The translations under genes and the position numbers were made by a program. A DNA stretch of 64,000 nucleotides from Iocasia fonsfrigidae (GTDB taxonomy: Bacteria > Bacillota > Halanaerobiia > Halanaerobiales > DTU029): positions 2,646,137 to 2,710,136 of the forward strand of contig NZ_CP046640.1 in the NCBI RefSeq assembly GCF_017751145.1, in the 5' to 3' direction. A model generated the notes under the pieces. It saw nothing but the letters and a program-made list of their open reading frames with translations. It made no database searches and was not told the origin of the DNA. Shown here one piece after another: positions 17,799-26,528 of this stretch (position 1 is the first letter of the stretch; the number at the start of each line of letters is the position of its first letter).

Positions 17799-18566
17799 TT
17801 AGATGACTATTAAGCGATTTGCAGCTAGAAAAGAAAGTAAAACCAATATCTCACTAATCTCTATAACTGCCCCATAGACATCACCAGTTAACCCATCAAT
17901 TAACTTTACAACATAATTAAGAAAAATACTTATTACTAGATAAGTAAAAACAAAGATTATTATTGTTATATAAATAGGGAAAGAAAAAACATATAAAATA
18001 ACTATAAAATAAATTAATAAATATATCCCTGCAGTAATGGCCTCTTTATATGTTAAATAAGACTTAATTTCCTTAGCAAATTTACTGGAAACAGCCAGGG
18101 GATAATTATAGGCAGCCACCACAGCCATAAACCGGCTGATCGCAGGCATTAAAAGAAATATGGGTGTCCTGAAATCATCAGTTAATTCCATAAATAAGTT
18201 ATATTTAAGTATTAAAAGTAGGATTATTGCTACTGCCCCAAAAGAACCAATTAGACTATCATGCATAATATTTAGTATTTTTTCTTTCTCCCGACAGCTA
18301 AAAATACCATCAATTGTATCAATAAAACCATCCAGATGCAGTCCACCAGTTAAATAGATTAAAAAAACTAAAAGTAAAATGTTTCGTATGCTGAAAGGTA
18401 GACTTAGGGAAAAAAGGTAATCCAGTAAAATTAATATCAAACCAATAATAGCTCCCACCATAGGGTAAAAATTCATTGCCCTGGACGGTAGTCTATCATT
18501 GTATTCAATCTTTATTATTATGGGCAGCCTGGTAAGAAAACTCAAAGCAAAAAAAAAGGCTGTCAT
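17799..18566 (-). CDS. cobS: adenosylcobinamide-GDP ribazoletransferase (cobalamin synthase)
   Basis: 255 residues, an integral membrane protein with about six or seven hydrophobic segments. It joins adenosylcobinamide-GDP with alpha-ribazole or its phosphate (EC 2.7.8.26). The family motif TGGLHLDGFIDTIDGIFSC, carrying the metal-binding acidic residues, is seen near residues 73-91. The ATG overlaps the cobU stop as ATGA, so the two are translated together. A FLTRLP motif at the N-terminus is also typical. Confidence 0.95.
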   Translation of the reverse strand: MTAFFFALSFLTRLPIIIKIEYNDRLPSRAMNFYPMVGAIIGLILILLDYLFSLSLPFSIRNILLLVFLIYLTGGLHLDGFIDTIDGIFSCREKEKILNIMHDSLIGSFGAVAIILLLILKYNLFMELTDDFRTPIFLLMPAISRFMAVVAAYNYPLAVSSKFAKEIKSYLTYKEAITAGIYLLIYFIVILYVFSFPIYITIIIFVFTYLVISIFLNYVVKLIDGLTGDVYGAVIEISEILVLLSFLAANRLIVI

Positions 18567-19147
18567 ATAAGTTCATCTCCCTGTATTTTAAATTTATTTA
18601 AATTTCTCATGCCAATTTCCTTTATTTCAACTGGTAAACCTGCTATACAGAGATATACTTCATCGGCCTCGCTGGCTATTAATTGATTAATCCTCCCTGC
18701 TATATCACGAAATTCCCTACCTAACTTTGAAACTGGTACTACACCAGAACCAAGTTCGTTACTAACAATTATCAGGTCAATATTCTTTTCCCGGGTAATA
18801 TTAATAACCCCCTCCAACTCTTCCACAATAATAGCTTCTTCATGACAGGAGGGATTATCATTTCCCTTTAATAAAATATTAGAAATATATATTGTTAAAC
18901 AGTCAAGGAGAACAACTTGACCAGCTGGAAATGATAAAAAAACATCCTGGAGTTTATAGGCTTCTTCAATTGTCTGCCAGGTTTTAGGCCTTGCTTCCTG
19001 ATGTTTCTTGATCCTTTTAGACATTTCCTGGTCAACCGCCTCTGCTGTCGCCAGATAACTTACCATGTCACGACCCTTTTGGTAGGCTATTTTTTCAGCA
19101 AAAGTACTCTTCCCACTCCTTGCCCCACCCAGTACTAAAGTAATCAC
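18563..19147 (-). CDS. cobU: adenosylcobinamide kinase / adenosylcobinamide-phosphate guanylyltransferase
   Basis: 194 residues, a complete bifunctional CobU. The P-loop GGARSGKS is at residues 7-14, and the segment LLDCLTIYISN with its Asp-Cys is the guanylyl-acceptor region; the conserved His (KKHQEARP near 47-54) that takes the GMP is also present. It phosphorylates adenosylcobinamide and then activates it with GTP, making the substrate of CobS. It lies 28 bases after cblS and overlaps cobS by four bases. Confidence 0.95.
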   Translation of the reverse strand: MITLVLGGARSGKSTFAEKIAYQKGRDMVSYLATAEAVDQEMSKRIKKHQEARPKTWQTIEEAYKLQDVFLSFPAGQVVLLDCLTIYISNILLKGNDNPSCHEEAIIVEELEGVINITREKNIDLIIVSNELGSGVVPVSKLGREFRDIAGRINQLIASEADEVYLCIAGLPVEIKEIGMRNLNKFKIQGDELI

Positions 19148-19175
19148 TCCTACCCCTCCTTTTCCTATGTACTGC

Positions 19176-19940
19176 TTAAAACTCTGCTAGCTCCCCAATA
19201 ATTGTCAGAGGCTTAGCTATTGCTGCCTTTAAGGGGGCAAATAAATCCTTTTCTACGGCAGTCAGTAAAGAAGTAGCCGGGCCGGCAGATTTCTGTAAAT
19301 CTAGCTCACTATCATCTCTCAACTTGAGTCTCAACCCTACTGACCTGGCCAGGATACCTGCCTCATAGGCCAATCCCTTTGAACCAACAGGGATTATTTC
19401 ATGAACACCTCTAAACCCAAGTAGTTGCTGCAAAACTGGGAGATCTGCAACTTTTTCCTGATTAGCCAGCACCTCTTCCCCAACCATTGGTAAACCAACA
19501 GCTATTAATATATCACCAGGCTGTCCAGCAGCTATTTTTATTTTATCCCTATTAACCCTTCCCAGTACAGTAACACCAATACCAGTTTGAGAGGTTTCAA
19601 TATTCTCTTCTGTACTCCCATTAACTGCTATCTGGCTGTCCAGGCCTATCCTCTTAAGCTCTCCTTTGATACCATTTAATATTTCTTCACCAGTAGGATT
19701 ATATTCTACTGCCAGGGCATCTACAATACTAAGTGGCTCTGCAGCAACACTTATAACCTCCATTAAAGCAACCCGGGCTGTAAAGGCACCGATAAGTTCA
19801 GCAGGAACCTTTATCCGATCATGTTTTTTAGGCCCAATACCACCAGCAGAATCACAGGCAATCACTAAAAAATTATCTTTATCCAGTTCTATTAGATTTA
19901 TATCCCGTTCCATTTTTTGAAATGCCTTAATTTTTTTCAT
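19176..19940 (-). CDS. cblS: probable alpha-ribazole kinase CblS (AIR-synthase-like)
   Basis: 254 residues resembling the PurM/ThiL (AIR synthase) fold: an N-terminal ATP-binding half with VIACDSAGGIGPKKHD, and a Gly-rich C-terminal half with AAGQPGDILIAVGLPMVGEE. A gene of this kind next to an ECF S-component and ahead of cobU/cobS is the CblT-CblS arrangement described in Listeria and Geobacillus, where CblS phosphorylates salvaged alpha-ribazole. It overlaps cblT by 14 bases. A thiamin-monophosphate-kinase-like activity on another substrate is the alternative, less likely given the riboswitch and neighbours. Confidence 0.75.
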   Translation of the reverse strand: MKKIKAFQKMERDINLIELDKDNFLVIACDSAGGIGPKKHDRIKVPAELIGAFTARVALMEVISVAAEPLSIVDALAVEYNPTGEEILNGIKGELKRIGLDSQIAVNGSTEENIETSQTGIGVTVLGRVNRDKIKIAAGQPGDILIAVGLPMVGEEVLANQEKVADLPVLQQLLGFRGVHEIIPVGSKGLAYEAGILARSVGLRLKLRDDSELDLQKSAGPATSLLTAVEKDLFAPLKAAIAKPLTIIGELAEF

Positions 19941-20442
19941 GATAGCTGCCTTGATTTCTTAGTTTCTTTAAATTAATCCTTTCTCCCAATATTTTATGAA
20001 TCACTACTGCCAGAACTACATTAACAGCCGAACCCAGTAATAACGGAATGAACATTGATAAGAAAAAATGATACCCCAAAAAAGGTATCAATACTGCATC
20101 AAGTACTATACCATTTAAAATAATTGCTACCACAGCAGCCAGTAAAGAATTAGCCTTATTATATAGATATGCAAAAACCAAACCGCAAACACCCATTAAA
20201 ACAGCAATCCCCAAGTGGAGCATTCCCAGAGGGAATCCACTCTTCATCGCAGAAAGCAGATGCCCCAGAAATAAAACTATACTACCACTACCCCCACCAA
20301 ATATCATTGATGCCAGATAGCCTGGTGCTGAATCAAAAGCAACAGTACCAATTGGGCTAGGGATAATTATATAAGCCCCTACTGCACTTAAGGCTATCAT
20401 CAATGCCAGTAAAACAATCCTTTTTATATTATTTTGACTCAT
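19927..20442 (-). CDS. cblT: ECF transporter S-component, probable alpha-ribazole transporter CblT
   Basis: 171 residues with about five or six membrane segments. It has the size and pattern of an ECF-type substrate-binding (S) subunit. No EcfA or EcfT genes are in the window, so it must share a general energising module. It is the first gene behind a cobalamin riboswitch and is coupled to cblS, which points to alpha-ribazole as the substrate and to repression when B12 is plentiful. An AGGAGGAG ribosome site precedes the ATG. Confidence 0.78.
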   Translation of the reverse strand: MSQNNIKRIVLLALMIALSAVGAYIIIPSPIGTVAFDSAPGYLASMIFGGGSGSIVLFLGHLLSAMKSGFPLGMLHLGIAVLMGVCGLVFAYLYNKANSLLAAVVAIILNGIVLDAVLIPFLGYHFFLSMFIPLLLGSAVNVVLAVVIHKILGERINLKKLRNQGSYHEKN

Positions 20443-20449
20443 ATGTACT

Positions 20450-20497
20450 CCTCCTTGATTTTATTATAATCTTTAATAGCATCTACCAGCAAAGAGG
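20450..20497 (-). promoter_or_regulatory. possible Shine-Dalgarno-sequestering hairpin before cblT
   Basis: On the minus-strand RNA, CCUCUUUG (20490-20497) can pair completely, with one G-U pair, to CAAGGAGG (20450-20457), the cblT ribosome site. The region between the riboswitch and cblT shows no U-tract terminator, so control of translation through this pairing is plausible. The loop is 32 bases and the pairing is untested. Confidence 0.4.
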
Positions 20498-20554
20498 TAA
20501 TTTATGAAGAGTCAAAAACTATTCTCATAAGACCACTTCCCTCCGAAGATTCTA

Positions 20555-20712
20555 GTATTAGGTAAGTCTCCTGACTCGGCTTCATTTTACTCCCTGGCCT
20601 TTCCAGTTTTCCAGTGGCCATAATTAGGTTTCATCTGCCTCACAGTAGCGGGGGCTGTGCCGGATTTTCACCGAACTTCCTTGTTACGCTGTAACCAAAC
20701 AGCACCTAATAC
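20555..20712 (-). promoter_or_regulatory. cobalamin riboswitch upstream of cblT
   Basis: All standard marks of the cobalamin riboswitch are present on the minus strand: a closing stem GTATTAGGT/ACCTAATAC (20704-20712 with 20555-20563), the GGTGAAAATCCGGCACAGCC core, CCCCCGCTACTGTGA, GCCACTGG, and a B12-box-like AGTCAGGAGACTTACC at the 3' end. It should repress the cblT-cblS-cobUSC unit when adenosylcobalamin is bound. Confidence 0.95.
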
Positions 20713-20850
20713 GTTAAAAACCCCTTCTCATCTCGAGAAGAAGCTACACCCTTATCATATACGAAAAATAATAATTGATTTCTGAACAAATAGATTAAAC
20801 AAATCTATTCAGAATATTTACAGGTTGATTTTATCTATTCAATTGTCTAT

Positions 20851-20879
20851 ATAATAACAATTATAACCTGACCTGTCAA
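20851..20879 (-). promoter_or_regulatory. sigma-70 type promoter of the cblT unit
   Basis: A consensus -35 TTGACA (20874-20879) and -10 TATTAT (20851-20856) are spaced by 17 bases on the minus strand. Transcription would begin near 20843, about 130 bases before the riboswitch aptamer. The promoter lies directly after the GNAT gene. Confidence 0.75.
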
Positions 20880-20899
20880 TTAGCTTTTTTCATGATATT

Positions 20900-21502
20900 C
20901 TATTTTTTCAACATCGACCAGTGTGGGATATTAATACCAGGCACCAAATCTTCAGAAATAAGCTCAAAACCAAATCCCTCATAAATCTTTACATTTTTAA
21001 AACTATGTGTTTCCAGGTAACAGGGCTGACCCTTTTTTTCAGCTGTTTTTAACATTGGATACATCAGTTTACTTCCAAAACCCTGTCCCTGTTTCTCAGG
21101 GTCAACCCCAAGTAATATTACGTATTGATGAGGACCTATAACCTTTTCCTGGTGTATTTTCAAAGAAAAATTATTAAATTCATTAAGCTTTTTCCCGGCA
21201 TCTGACCCTAATTTAACAAGTGACAAAGCCCCAGACCTTAAAGAACGAAAAAGATTAAAATGATAATCTTTAAAACTAGAAAATAATAGTATCCCTTCAA
21301 TTTCGGAGGAAGAACCATATGCCTTTCCATAGAGTACTGCGTATTTAATAAGAAACCTAAGAAAAATCTCTATATTTTCCATATTATGTTTTTCCCCTAA
21401 AATACATTTAAACATAGGGTAGTCATAAAAAGCCTTTGCTAACACTTGGGCACTCTTATCAAGGTCTTTCTTACTTAATTTATACAGTTTATCAAGATTC
21501 AT
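20900..21502 (-). CDS. GNAT-family N-acetyltransferase
   Basis: 200 residues with a C-terminal GNAT acetyl-CoA-binding core: VILLGVDPEKQGQGFGSKLM (about 128-147) contains the pyrophosphate-binding Q-x-x-G-x-G/A signature, and YLETHSFKNVKIYEGFGFEL is the closing strand. The N-terminal part is helical. The acceptor is unknown. It sits 181 bases after cobD, between the two cobalamin units, and no terminator is seen in front of it, so it may be read from the cobalamin operon. A role in B12 metabolism is not shown. Confidence 0.82.
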   Translation of the reverse strand: MNLDKLYKLSKKDLDKSAQVLAKAFYDYPMFKCILGEKHNMENIEIFLRFLIKYAVLYGKAYGSSSEIEGILLFSSFKDYHFNLFRSLRSGALSLVKLGSDAGKKLNEFNNFSLKIHQEKVIGPHQYVILLGVDPEKQGQGFGSKLMYPMLKTAEKKGQPCYLETHSFKNVKIYEGFGFELISEDLVPGINIPHWSMLKK

Positions 21503-21683
21503 TACTATGCACCCCGTTACTATTTTTTTTCAGAAAAAACCTATTATTCTCAATGTTGCTTCAAGGCTGTCATTATGCATAAATTTTTCTCAGTCTATTC
21601 TATAACATTCCCTATAAATCTCTTTTTTCCTACTAATAATAAATTATATGTCTAGAAAAAAGTAAAAATAACACTAAACAAAA

Positions 21684-22787
21684 TTAAGAAACCCAGATTC
21701 CATACTTCCCAGAATATAGTTTCTTCAGTTTCTTCAAAAGAATTTTATTATCCTGTCGACTCTTAACTGCTACTCTGATAAAATCCTTTCCTAACCCTCG
21801 ATAACTCTTACAATTCCTAATAAGAATACCCTCCTCAGCCAGCAAATCGGTTAATTCATCTGCATTATATTTCCCCTTTGAAAGATCAATAAATATAAAA
21901 TTTGCAGTCGGTTGATAGACTATAAAGTCTCTTATCTTACATAAACCCTGATAGAGGTAATCCCTTTCTATAGCCATCTTCTTCCTGCTTAAATTATAAT
22001 AGTCCTCATCCTCAAAAATAAGTTCCCCAGCTAACTGGGCCAAATAATTAACTGACCAAGGGTCACGGGCCATTTCCATCTCTTTGATTATCTTCTCATT
22101 TCCTATCCCATAACCCAATCTCAAACCAGGTATAGCATACAATTTAGTTAATGAACGCAGCACAAAGAGCCTCTCATAGTCCTTAACCAGTTTCACAACT
22201 GTATAATCAGCAGGTTGGTCAATAAAATTGATAAAGGCTTCATCAATGAAAAGGAAAACGCCCTGTTTAACAGCATAATCCAGTAAATCAATTATTTTAT
22301 GCCTTGCCAATAGTTGACCTGTAGGGTTATTAGGATTACAGAGAAACAAAAGTTCAACTCCATTTATCTCTTCTTTAATCCTGGAAGCTTCCGGTATAAA
22401 AGAATTATCCCTGGACAGGTTAAAGTGTTTTACTTTAGCACCAATACTCTTGACAGCCAATTCATATTCAGAAAAAGTTGGTTCTACTACCAGAGCAGTA
22501 GCTGGTTTTATTACTTTAACAAACTGATAGATAAGATCAACAGCCCCATTACCGGCAATCACATTATTATAATCTACCCCTATCTTAGCTGCAACAATCT
22601 CCTTAAAACTAACTGCAGCTGGTTCTGGATAGTGTACCAACCGATGAAGGTTATCCCTGATACCCTCAACAACTATCTCTGGTATCCCCAGAAAATTTAT
22701 ATTAGCACTAAAATCAATAATAGAGTCTTTATTTAAACCATATTTTTTAACTGCTGCTGCTATATTTCCTCCATGATAGTGTTCCAT
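21684..22787 (-). CDS. cobD: L-threonine-O-3-phosphate decarboxylase
   Basis: 367 residues, a fold-type I PLP enzyme close to histidinol-phosphate aminotransferase. The N-terminal EHYHGGNIAAAVKKYGL is the CobD form, and the PLP lysine lies in RSLTKLYAIPGLRLGYG. It decarboxylates threonine phosphate to (R)-1-amino-2-propanol phosphate, the aminopropanol linker of cobalamin (EC 4.1.1.81). It follows pduX by six bases, so the kinase and decarboxylase that make and use threonine phosphate are adjacent. The name follows Salmonella usage, not Pseudomonas usage. Confidence 0.93.
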   Translation of the reverse strand: MEHYHGGNIAAAVKKYGLNKDSIIDFSANINFLGIPEIVVEGIRDNLHRLVHYPEPAAVSFKEIVAAKIGVDYNNVIAGNGAVDLIYQFVKVIKPATALVVEPTFSEYELAVKSIGAKVKHFNLSRDNSFIPEASRIKEEINGVELLFLCNPNNPTGQLLARHKIIDLLDYAVKQGVFLFIDEAFINFIDQPADYTVVKLVKDYERLFVLRSLTKLYAIPGLRLGYGIGNEKIIKEMEMARDPWSVNYLAQLAGELIFEDEDYYNLSRKKMAIERDYLYQGLCKIRDFIVYQPTANFIFIDLSKGKYNADELTDLLAEEGILIRNCKSYRGLGKDFIRVAVKSRQDNKILLKKLKKLYSGKYGIWVS

Positions 22788-22793
22788 ACTATT

Positions 22794-23681
22794 TTATTTA
22801 CTCCCTTCTATTCCCCCCGAAATTATTGCTGCCCTCCTGATGTACTTTAGGTACGGTATCTCCCGGGATATTATAGAGATTAATTTTTCTTCAGGGTATT
22901 GTTTGTTAACTAAAACCCCCATTAAAGTACCACTATGAGCAATATTTACACCATAAACCCCATTCTCTCCTCTTATAATCCCTAAAAGTTGCTCCAGACC
23001 TTTTTTGTATAATATATCCTGATGGGCCTTACTGCTTAGGCTTGCTCCCTCTCCAATAAGTTCAGGTTTATTTTTTTTAATCCCTTTTTCAATTAGATTC
23101 AAAGCCTGTCTTACCAATCCTTCTTTTGAATAATTTAAAAAACCAAGGTCTTCTCTCTGATTAAAAATAGTAGAATCCACTTTCCCCATTTCTGTAAATA
23201 TTAAAATATCTAGCAATGGTGCTTCCCCCAGGTATCTGGCTAGTTTTCCTTCCCGGTGATCAAAAAGCTGCAGCCCCGGCAGAAAAATGCTGTCAGTCGG
23301 TTCAATCCCCAGGGCAATTTCTTTAATCAGCTGATTATCAATTGGATAATCCAGGGCCAGCATAACTCCGGCCGCTGCAGCCGTAATATCTGCTGTACTA
23401 CTGGCCATTCCCTTACCTACCAGTAAGTCGGACTCTATCTTCACCCTGGCCCCAAGACCATCCTGTTTCAAATAAATCAGTGTCTTTTGCACAGCCTCAA
23501 CAAGCCTGGGGACATATTTATTTACTTTAATTCCTTGATATAAAGGACTTAATTCTACTGTTACCTGGCTATAGAGATTGATAGGACAGGAAACCAGAAA
23601 ATCCTGACCGGCAATACTCCCCTGTACCAGTTCACCACAACTACCCGGCACCCTGATTGTAGCCTGTCTACTCATCACCAA
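22794..23681 (-). CDS. pduX: L-threonine kinase (GHMP family)
   Basis: 295 residues of the GHMP kinase family. The motif VPGSCGELVQG at residues 11-21 is the hallmark of PduX, and the ATP-binding loop GKGMASSTADI is near residues 89-99. It makes L-threonine phosphate for CobD in aminopropanol linker synthesis or corrinoid salvage. Although named for the pdu operon, here it lies in the cobalamin biosynthesis unit between cbiB and cobD. The 3' end is six bases from cobD. Confidence 0.92.
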   Translation of the reverse strand: MVMSRQATIRVPGSCGELVQGSIAGQDFLVSCPINLYSQVTVELSPLYQGIKVNKYVPRLVEAVQKTLIYLKQDGLGARVKIESDLLVGKGMASSTADITAAAAGVMLALDYPIDNQLIKEIALGIEPTDSIFLPGLQLFDHREGKLARYLGEAPLLDILIFTEMGKVDSTIFNQREDLGFLNYSKEGLVRQALNLIEKGIKKNKPELIGEGASLSSKAHQDILYKKGLEQLLGIIRGENGVYGVNIAHSGTLMGVLVNKQYPEEKLISIISREIPYLKYIRRAAIISGGIEGSK

Positions 23682-24015
23682 TCCCCCAGCCTTTCCTGTA
23701 ATTATTATTCTGAATAAAGTGGCCTATCGGCCATCCAGACTAAATCACTAATTATTAATTTTTTCTTAGAACCACTTTTCACTCAAAGTTAACTACCCAT
23801 TATAATAAACCAGACCAATATATTTACTGGACGACTCTAGAAATTGTCTGGAGGCATGGAACTTGGCCTCGATGGCCTGATACTGCAACCTTAAACTGTT
23901 CTTGTACGCTCTGTTTAAATACGGAGTGCCCGTGGTGCACGACAAGGGAAACAAATATATCTGTCGGTCTTTAAAGTTATCCACAACAACCTATTGTGCA
24001 AATCACGTAATTTTA
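23682..24015. other. intergenic region between cbiB and pduX with a possible gene remnant
   Basis: A 334-base gap inside an otherwise tight operon. Its middle part is richer in G and C than the surroundings. A 63-codon minus-strand frame (23793-23984) reads like real protein, with LRLQYQAIEAKFHASRQFLE as its most protein-like stretch, but I recognise no family. It may be the end of a decayed inserted gene or mobile element. No cobalamin riboswitch or strong terminator is seen here. Confidence 0.3.
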
Positions 24016-24984
24016 TTAAACAAAAACAATAACAACCATTACTATCAACAAAAAAATTATTATACTTACATAGATCATCCTATTAACAATTTTTATATCC
24101 TGCCGCTTAAACTCCCTCAGTTTATCACCTAAATAGGCCCTGAAACTGGCCTGACCGTGGTAATAATTTATTCCGCCAAGCCTTATCCCCAGTGCTCCAG
24201 CAACTGCCCCTTCAGGATAACCTGCATTAAGACTGGGGTGTTTAGCCGCATCCCTAAACATAATCTGACAAGAACGCATTAAGTTTTGACCTGTAAGACC
24301 TGCAGCCAGACAAAGACAAATCCCAGTAATCCTGGCCGGAATCAGGTTGACTAAATCATCCAGTCTAGCAGCTGCCCACCCATAATACCTGTACCTATCA
24401 TTTTTATAACCCAGCATAGAATCAAGTGTATTAACCGCTTTATAAGTCATAGCCAGTGGGACACCCCCCAGTAAGTAAAAAAAGATAGGGGCCAGGATAC
24501 CATCTGAAGTGTTTTCAGCCAGGGTCTCAATAGCCGCCCTGACTACCCCTTCTTCCTTTAAACTGTCACAATCCCGTCCAACAATCTTATTGACGGCCTC
24601 TCTCGCCAAACTAAGCTTATCCTGTTCAAGGAGCCCATAAATCTGATTGCCAGCCTGTACTAGTCCCTTAATAGCAATTGTTGACTGTAATAAGTAGATA
24701 CTAAGAATAATGCCGACAATATAATGAAGGCCATAAAAAAATTCAATTATAAAATAAGTCCCCAAATATGTAAAAACAATTACTATTAACACCTCTGAGA
24801 TACCGGCAATCCTTTGTGCTCCAGGACTTTTGGCCAGAATCCTAAAAATTCTTTCCAGTAAGGATATTAATCTGCCTATATACACAACAGGGTGAGTTAT
24901 CCATAAAGGGTCTCCTATAATTAAATCAATTATAATAGCCATTATTAAAAACAAGAAATAATCTATGATTATCACCTCACCCAA
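24016..24984 (-). CDS. cbiB: adenosylcobinamide-phosphate synthase
   Basis: 322 residues, an integral membrane protein with several hydrophobic segments. Family marks are DLIIGDPLWITHPVVYIG near the N-terminus, ETLAENTSDGILAPIFF and KAVNTLDSMLGYKN in the middle, and HPSLNAGYPEGAVAGALGIRLGG near the C-terminus. It attaches aminopropanol (phosphate) to adenosylcobyric acid. The start is probably TTG at 24984 or GTG at 24975; both overlap or abut the cobyric acid synthase stop, so translation is coupled. Confidence 0.94.
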   Translation of the reverse strand: MGEVIIIDYFLFLIMAIIIDLIIGDPLWITHPVVYIGRLISLLERIFRILAKSPGAQRIAGISEVLIVIVFTYLGTYFIIEFFYGLHYIVGIILSIYLLQSTIAIKGLVQAGNQIYGLLEQDKLSLAREAVNKIVGRDCDSLKEEGVVRAAIETLAENTSDGILAPIFFYLLGGVPLAMTYKAVNTLDSMLGYKNDRYRYYGWAAARLDDLVNLIPARITGICLCLAAGLTGQNLMRSCQIMFRDAAKHPSLNAGYPEGAVAGALGIRLGGINYYHGQASFRAYLGDKLREFKRQDIKIVNRMIYVSIIIFLLIVMVVIVFV

Positions 24985-26494
24985 AAATTACCCTGTCCAG
25001 TTTTGCTCTTACTATATTTTTTTCCAACAGGTCAGCAAATCTATCATAGGCATCTTCCCGCAGACGCCGGGAAGATATATACTGGCTGCTTAAAGGGCGT
25101 AAACCCTTTTTTGCCCTTAGATAATTGATGAAAAACCTTCGGAATCGGTCATTATCAAATATCCCATGGAGATAAGTACCCCAGACCAGACCATCATCAC
25201 TTATCAAACCATCATCGAAACTCTCTCCCTTATCTCCCCAGGGCATAATCTTCAGCAACTGATTTTGATCACTATCAATACGACCCCTCCCGTGGTGGAT
25301 CTCATAGCCTGTTAGCACCTCACCCTGTAAATCTTTAAAAAAAGAAATATCAGTATTTATACTGGCTTTAACCTGTCTGCTTATCTTTTCCCCAGCATAA
25401 ACTGTTTCCATTTCCAGAAGACCCAGTCCAGCAACAACTTCTTCACTGGATTCAACATGTGCAGGGTCAATAACCCTTCTCCCCAGCATCTGATAACCAC
25501 CACAAATACCAAGCACCGGTATCCCCTGTCTGTACTTTTGCCTGATGACCTCAATATAACCCTGACTGTAGAGATATTGTAGATCCTCTATAGTATTCTT
25601 GCTGCCGGGAATAATAATTAAGTCTGGTTCACCTATCTCAGATAGCTCCCGTAAATACCTTACCCTGGTTTCAGGTTCAGCAGCCAGCAGGTCAAAATCA
25701 GTAAAATTAGAAATGTGGGGTAGATATAGAATTACAATATCAAGCTGGTAATCAGTATCACCCTGGATATCCTGGGCAAGACTGTCTTCTTCGGGTATCT
25801 TAATATCTTTCAAATAAGGGATAACACCCAGGACTGGTTTGCCGGTATATTTTTCAATAAAGTCTATCCCTCCTTCAAAACGGGCCTGGTCCCCGCGAAA
25901 TTTATTAATTATAATTCCCTTTACCCGCTCCCTCTCCTCCTGAGTAAGTAATTCCAGGGTACCTACAATCGAGGCAAAAACCCCTCCTTTATCAATATCA
26001 GCTACCAGGATTACCGGGGCATCTATCATTTCAGCTATTTTCATATTAACCAGGTCATATTCCCGCAGATTAATTTCAGCAGGACTCCCTGCCCCTTCCA
26101 TAACAATAATTTCCCACTCTTCGACCAGCCTTTGCAGGGACTCCTCAATCGCCTCTAAGGATTTTCCCTGGTCTGAAAAATACTCTTTAGCCTTTATATT
26201 CTTTACTGCCTGGCCATGAATAATGAGCTGGGAATTATCATCCTGATTGGGCTTTAATAAGACTGGATTCATATCAACAGTTGCTACTACCCTGGCTGCC
26301 TCAGCCTGTACAGCCTGGGCCCTGCCAATTTCACCACCATCCCTGGTAATAAAAGAATTTAAAGCCATATTCTGTGATTTGAAAGGTGCCACCTGGTAAC
26401 CATCACGAACCAGCAAACGACAGAGACCTGCTGTAATGACACTTTTGCCCACATCAGAACCTGTTCCCTGTATCATAATAGATTTAGCAGTCAT
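24977..26494 (-). CDS. cbiP: cobyric acid synthase, copy 1
   Basis: 505 residues, full length. The N-terminal synthetase domain begins with the P-loop GTGSDVGKS (10-18). The C-terminal glutamine amidotransferase domain has the nucleophile Cys in VLGICGGYQMLG and the His in GTYLHGIFD. It amidates positions b, d, e and g of adenosylcobyrinic acid a,c-diamide using glutamine and ATP (EC 6.3.5.10). All key residues are intact. A second full-length copy lies directly upstream, which is unusual. It overlaps cbiB by eight bases. Confidence 0.95.
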   Translation of the reverse strand: MTAKSIMIQGTGSDVGKSVITAGLCRLLVRDGYQVAPFKSQNMALNSFITRDGGEIGRAQAVQAEAARVVATVDMNPVLLKPNQDDNSQLIIHGQAVKNIKAKEYFSDQGKSLEAIEESLQRLVEEWEIIVMEGAGSPAEINLREYDLVNMKIAEMIDAPVILVADIDKGGVFASIVGTLELLTQEERERVKGIIINKFRGDQARFEGGIDFIEKYTGKPVLGVIPYLKDIKIPEEDSLAQDIQGDTDYQLDIVILYLPHISNFTDFDLLAAEPETRVRYLRELSEIGEPDLIIIPGSKNTIEDLQYLYSQGYIEVIRQKYRQGIPVLGICGGYQMLGRRVIDPAHVESSEEVVAGLGLLEMETVYAGEKISRQVKASINTDISFFKDLQGEVLTGYEIHHGRGRIDSDQNQLLKIMPWGDKGESFDDGLISDDGLVWGTYLHGIFDNDRFRRFFINYLRAKKGLRPLSSQYISSRRLREDAYDRFADLLEKNIVRAKLDRVIFG

Positions 26495-26528
26495 ATCTTA
26501 CACCCTCATCTAACAAATTATAAGATTC

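Noticed and set aside
22314-22736. 140-codon plus-strand ORF
   Set aside because: Antisense to cobD; rich in Tyr, Asn and Phe as expected from a complementary frame.
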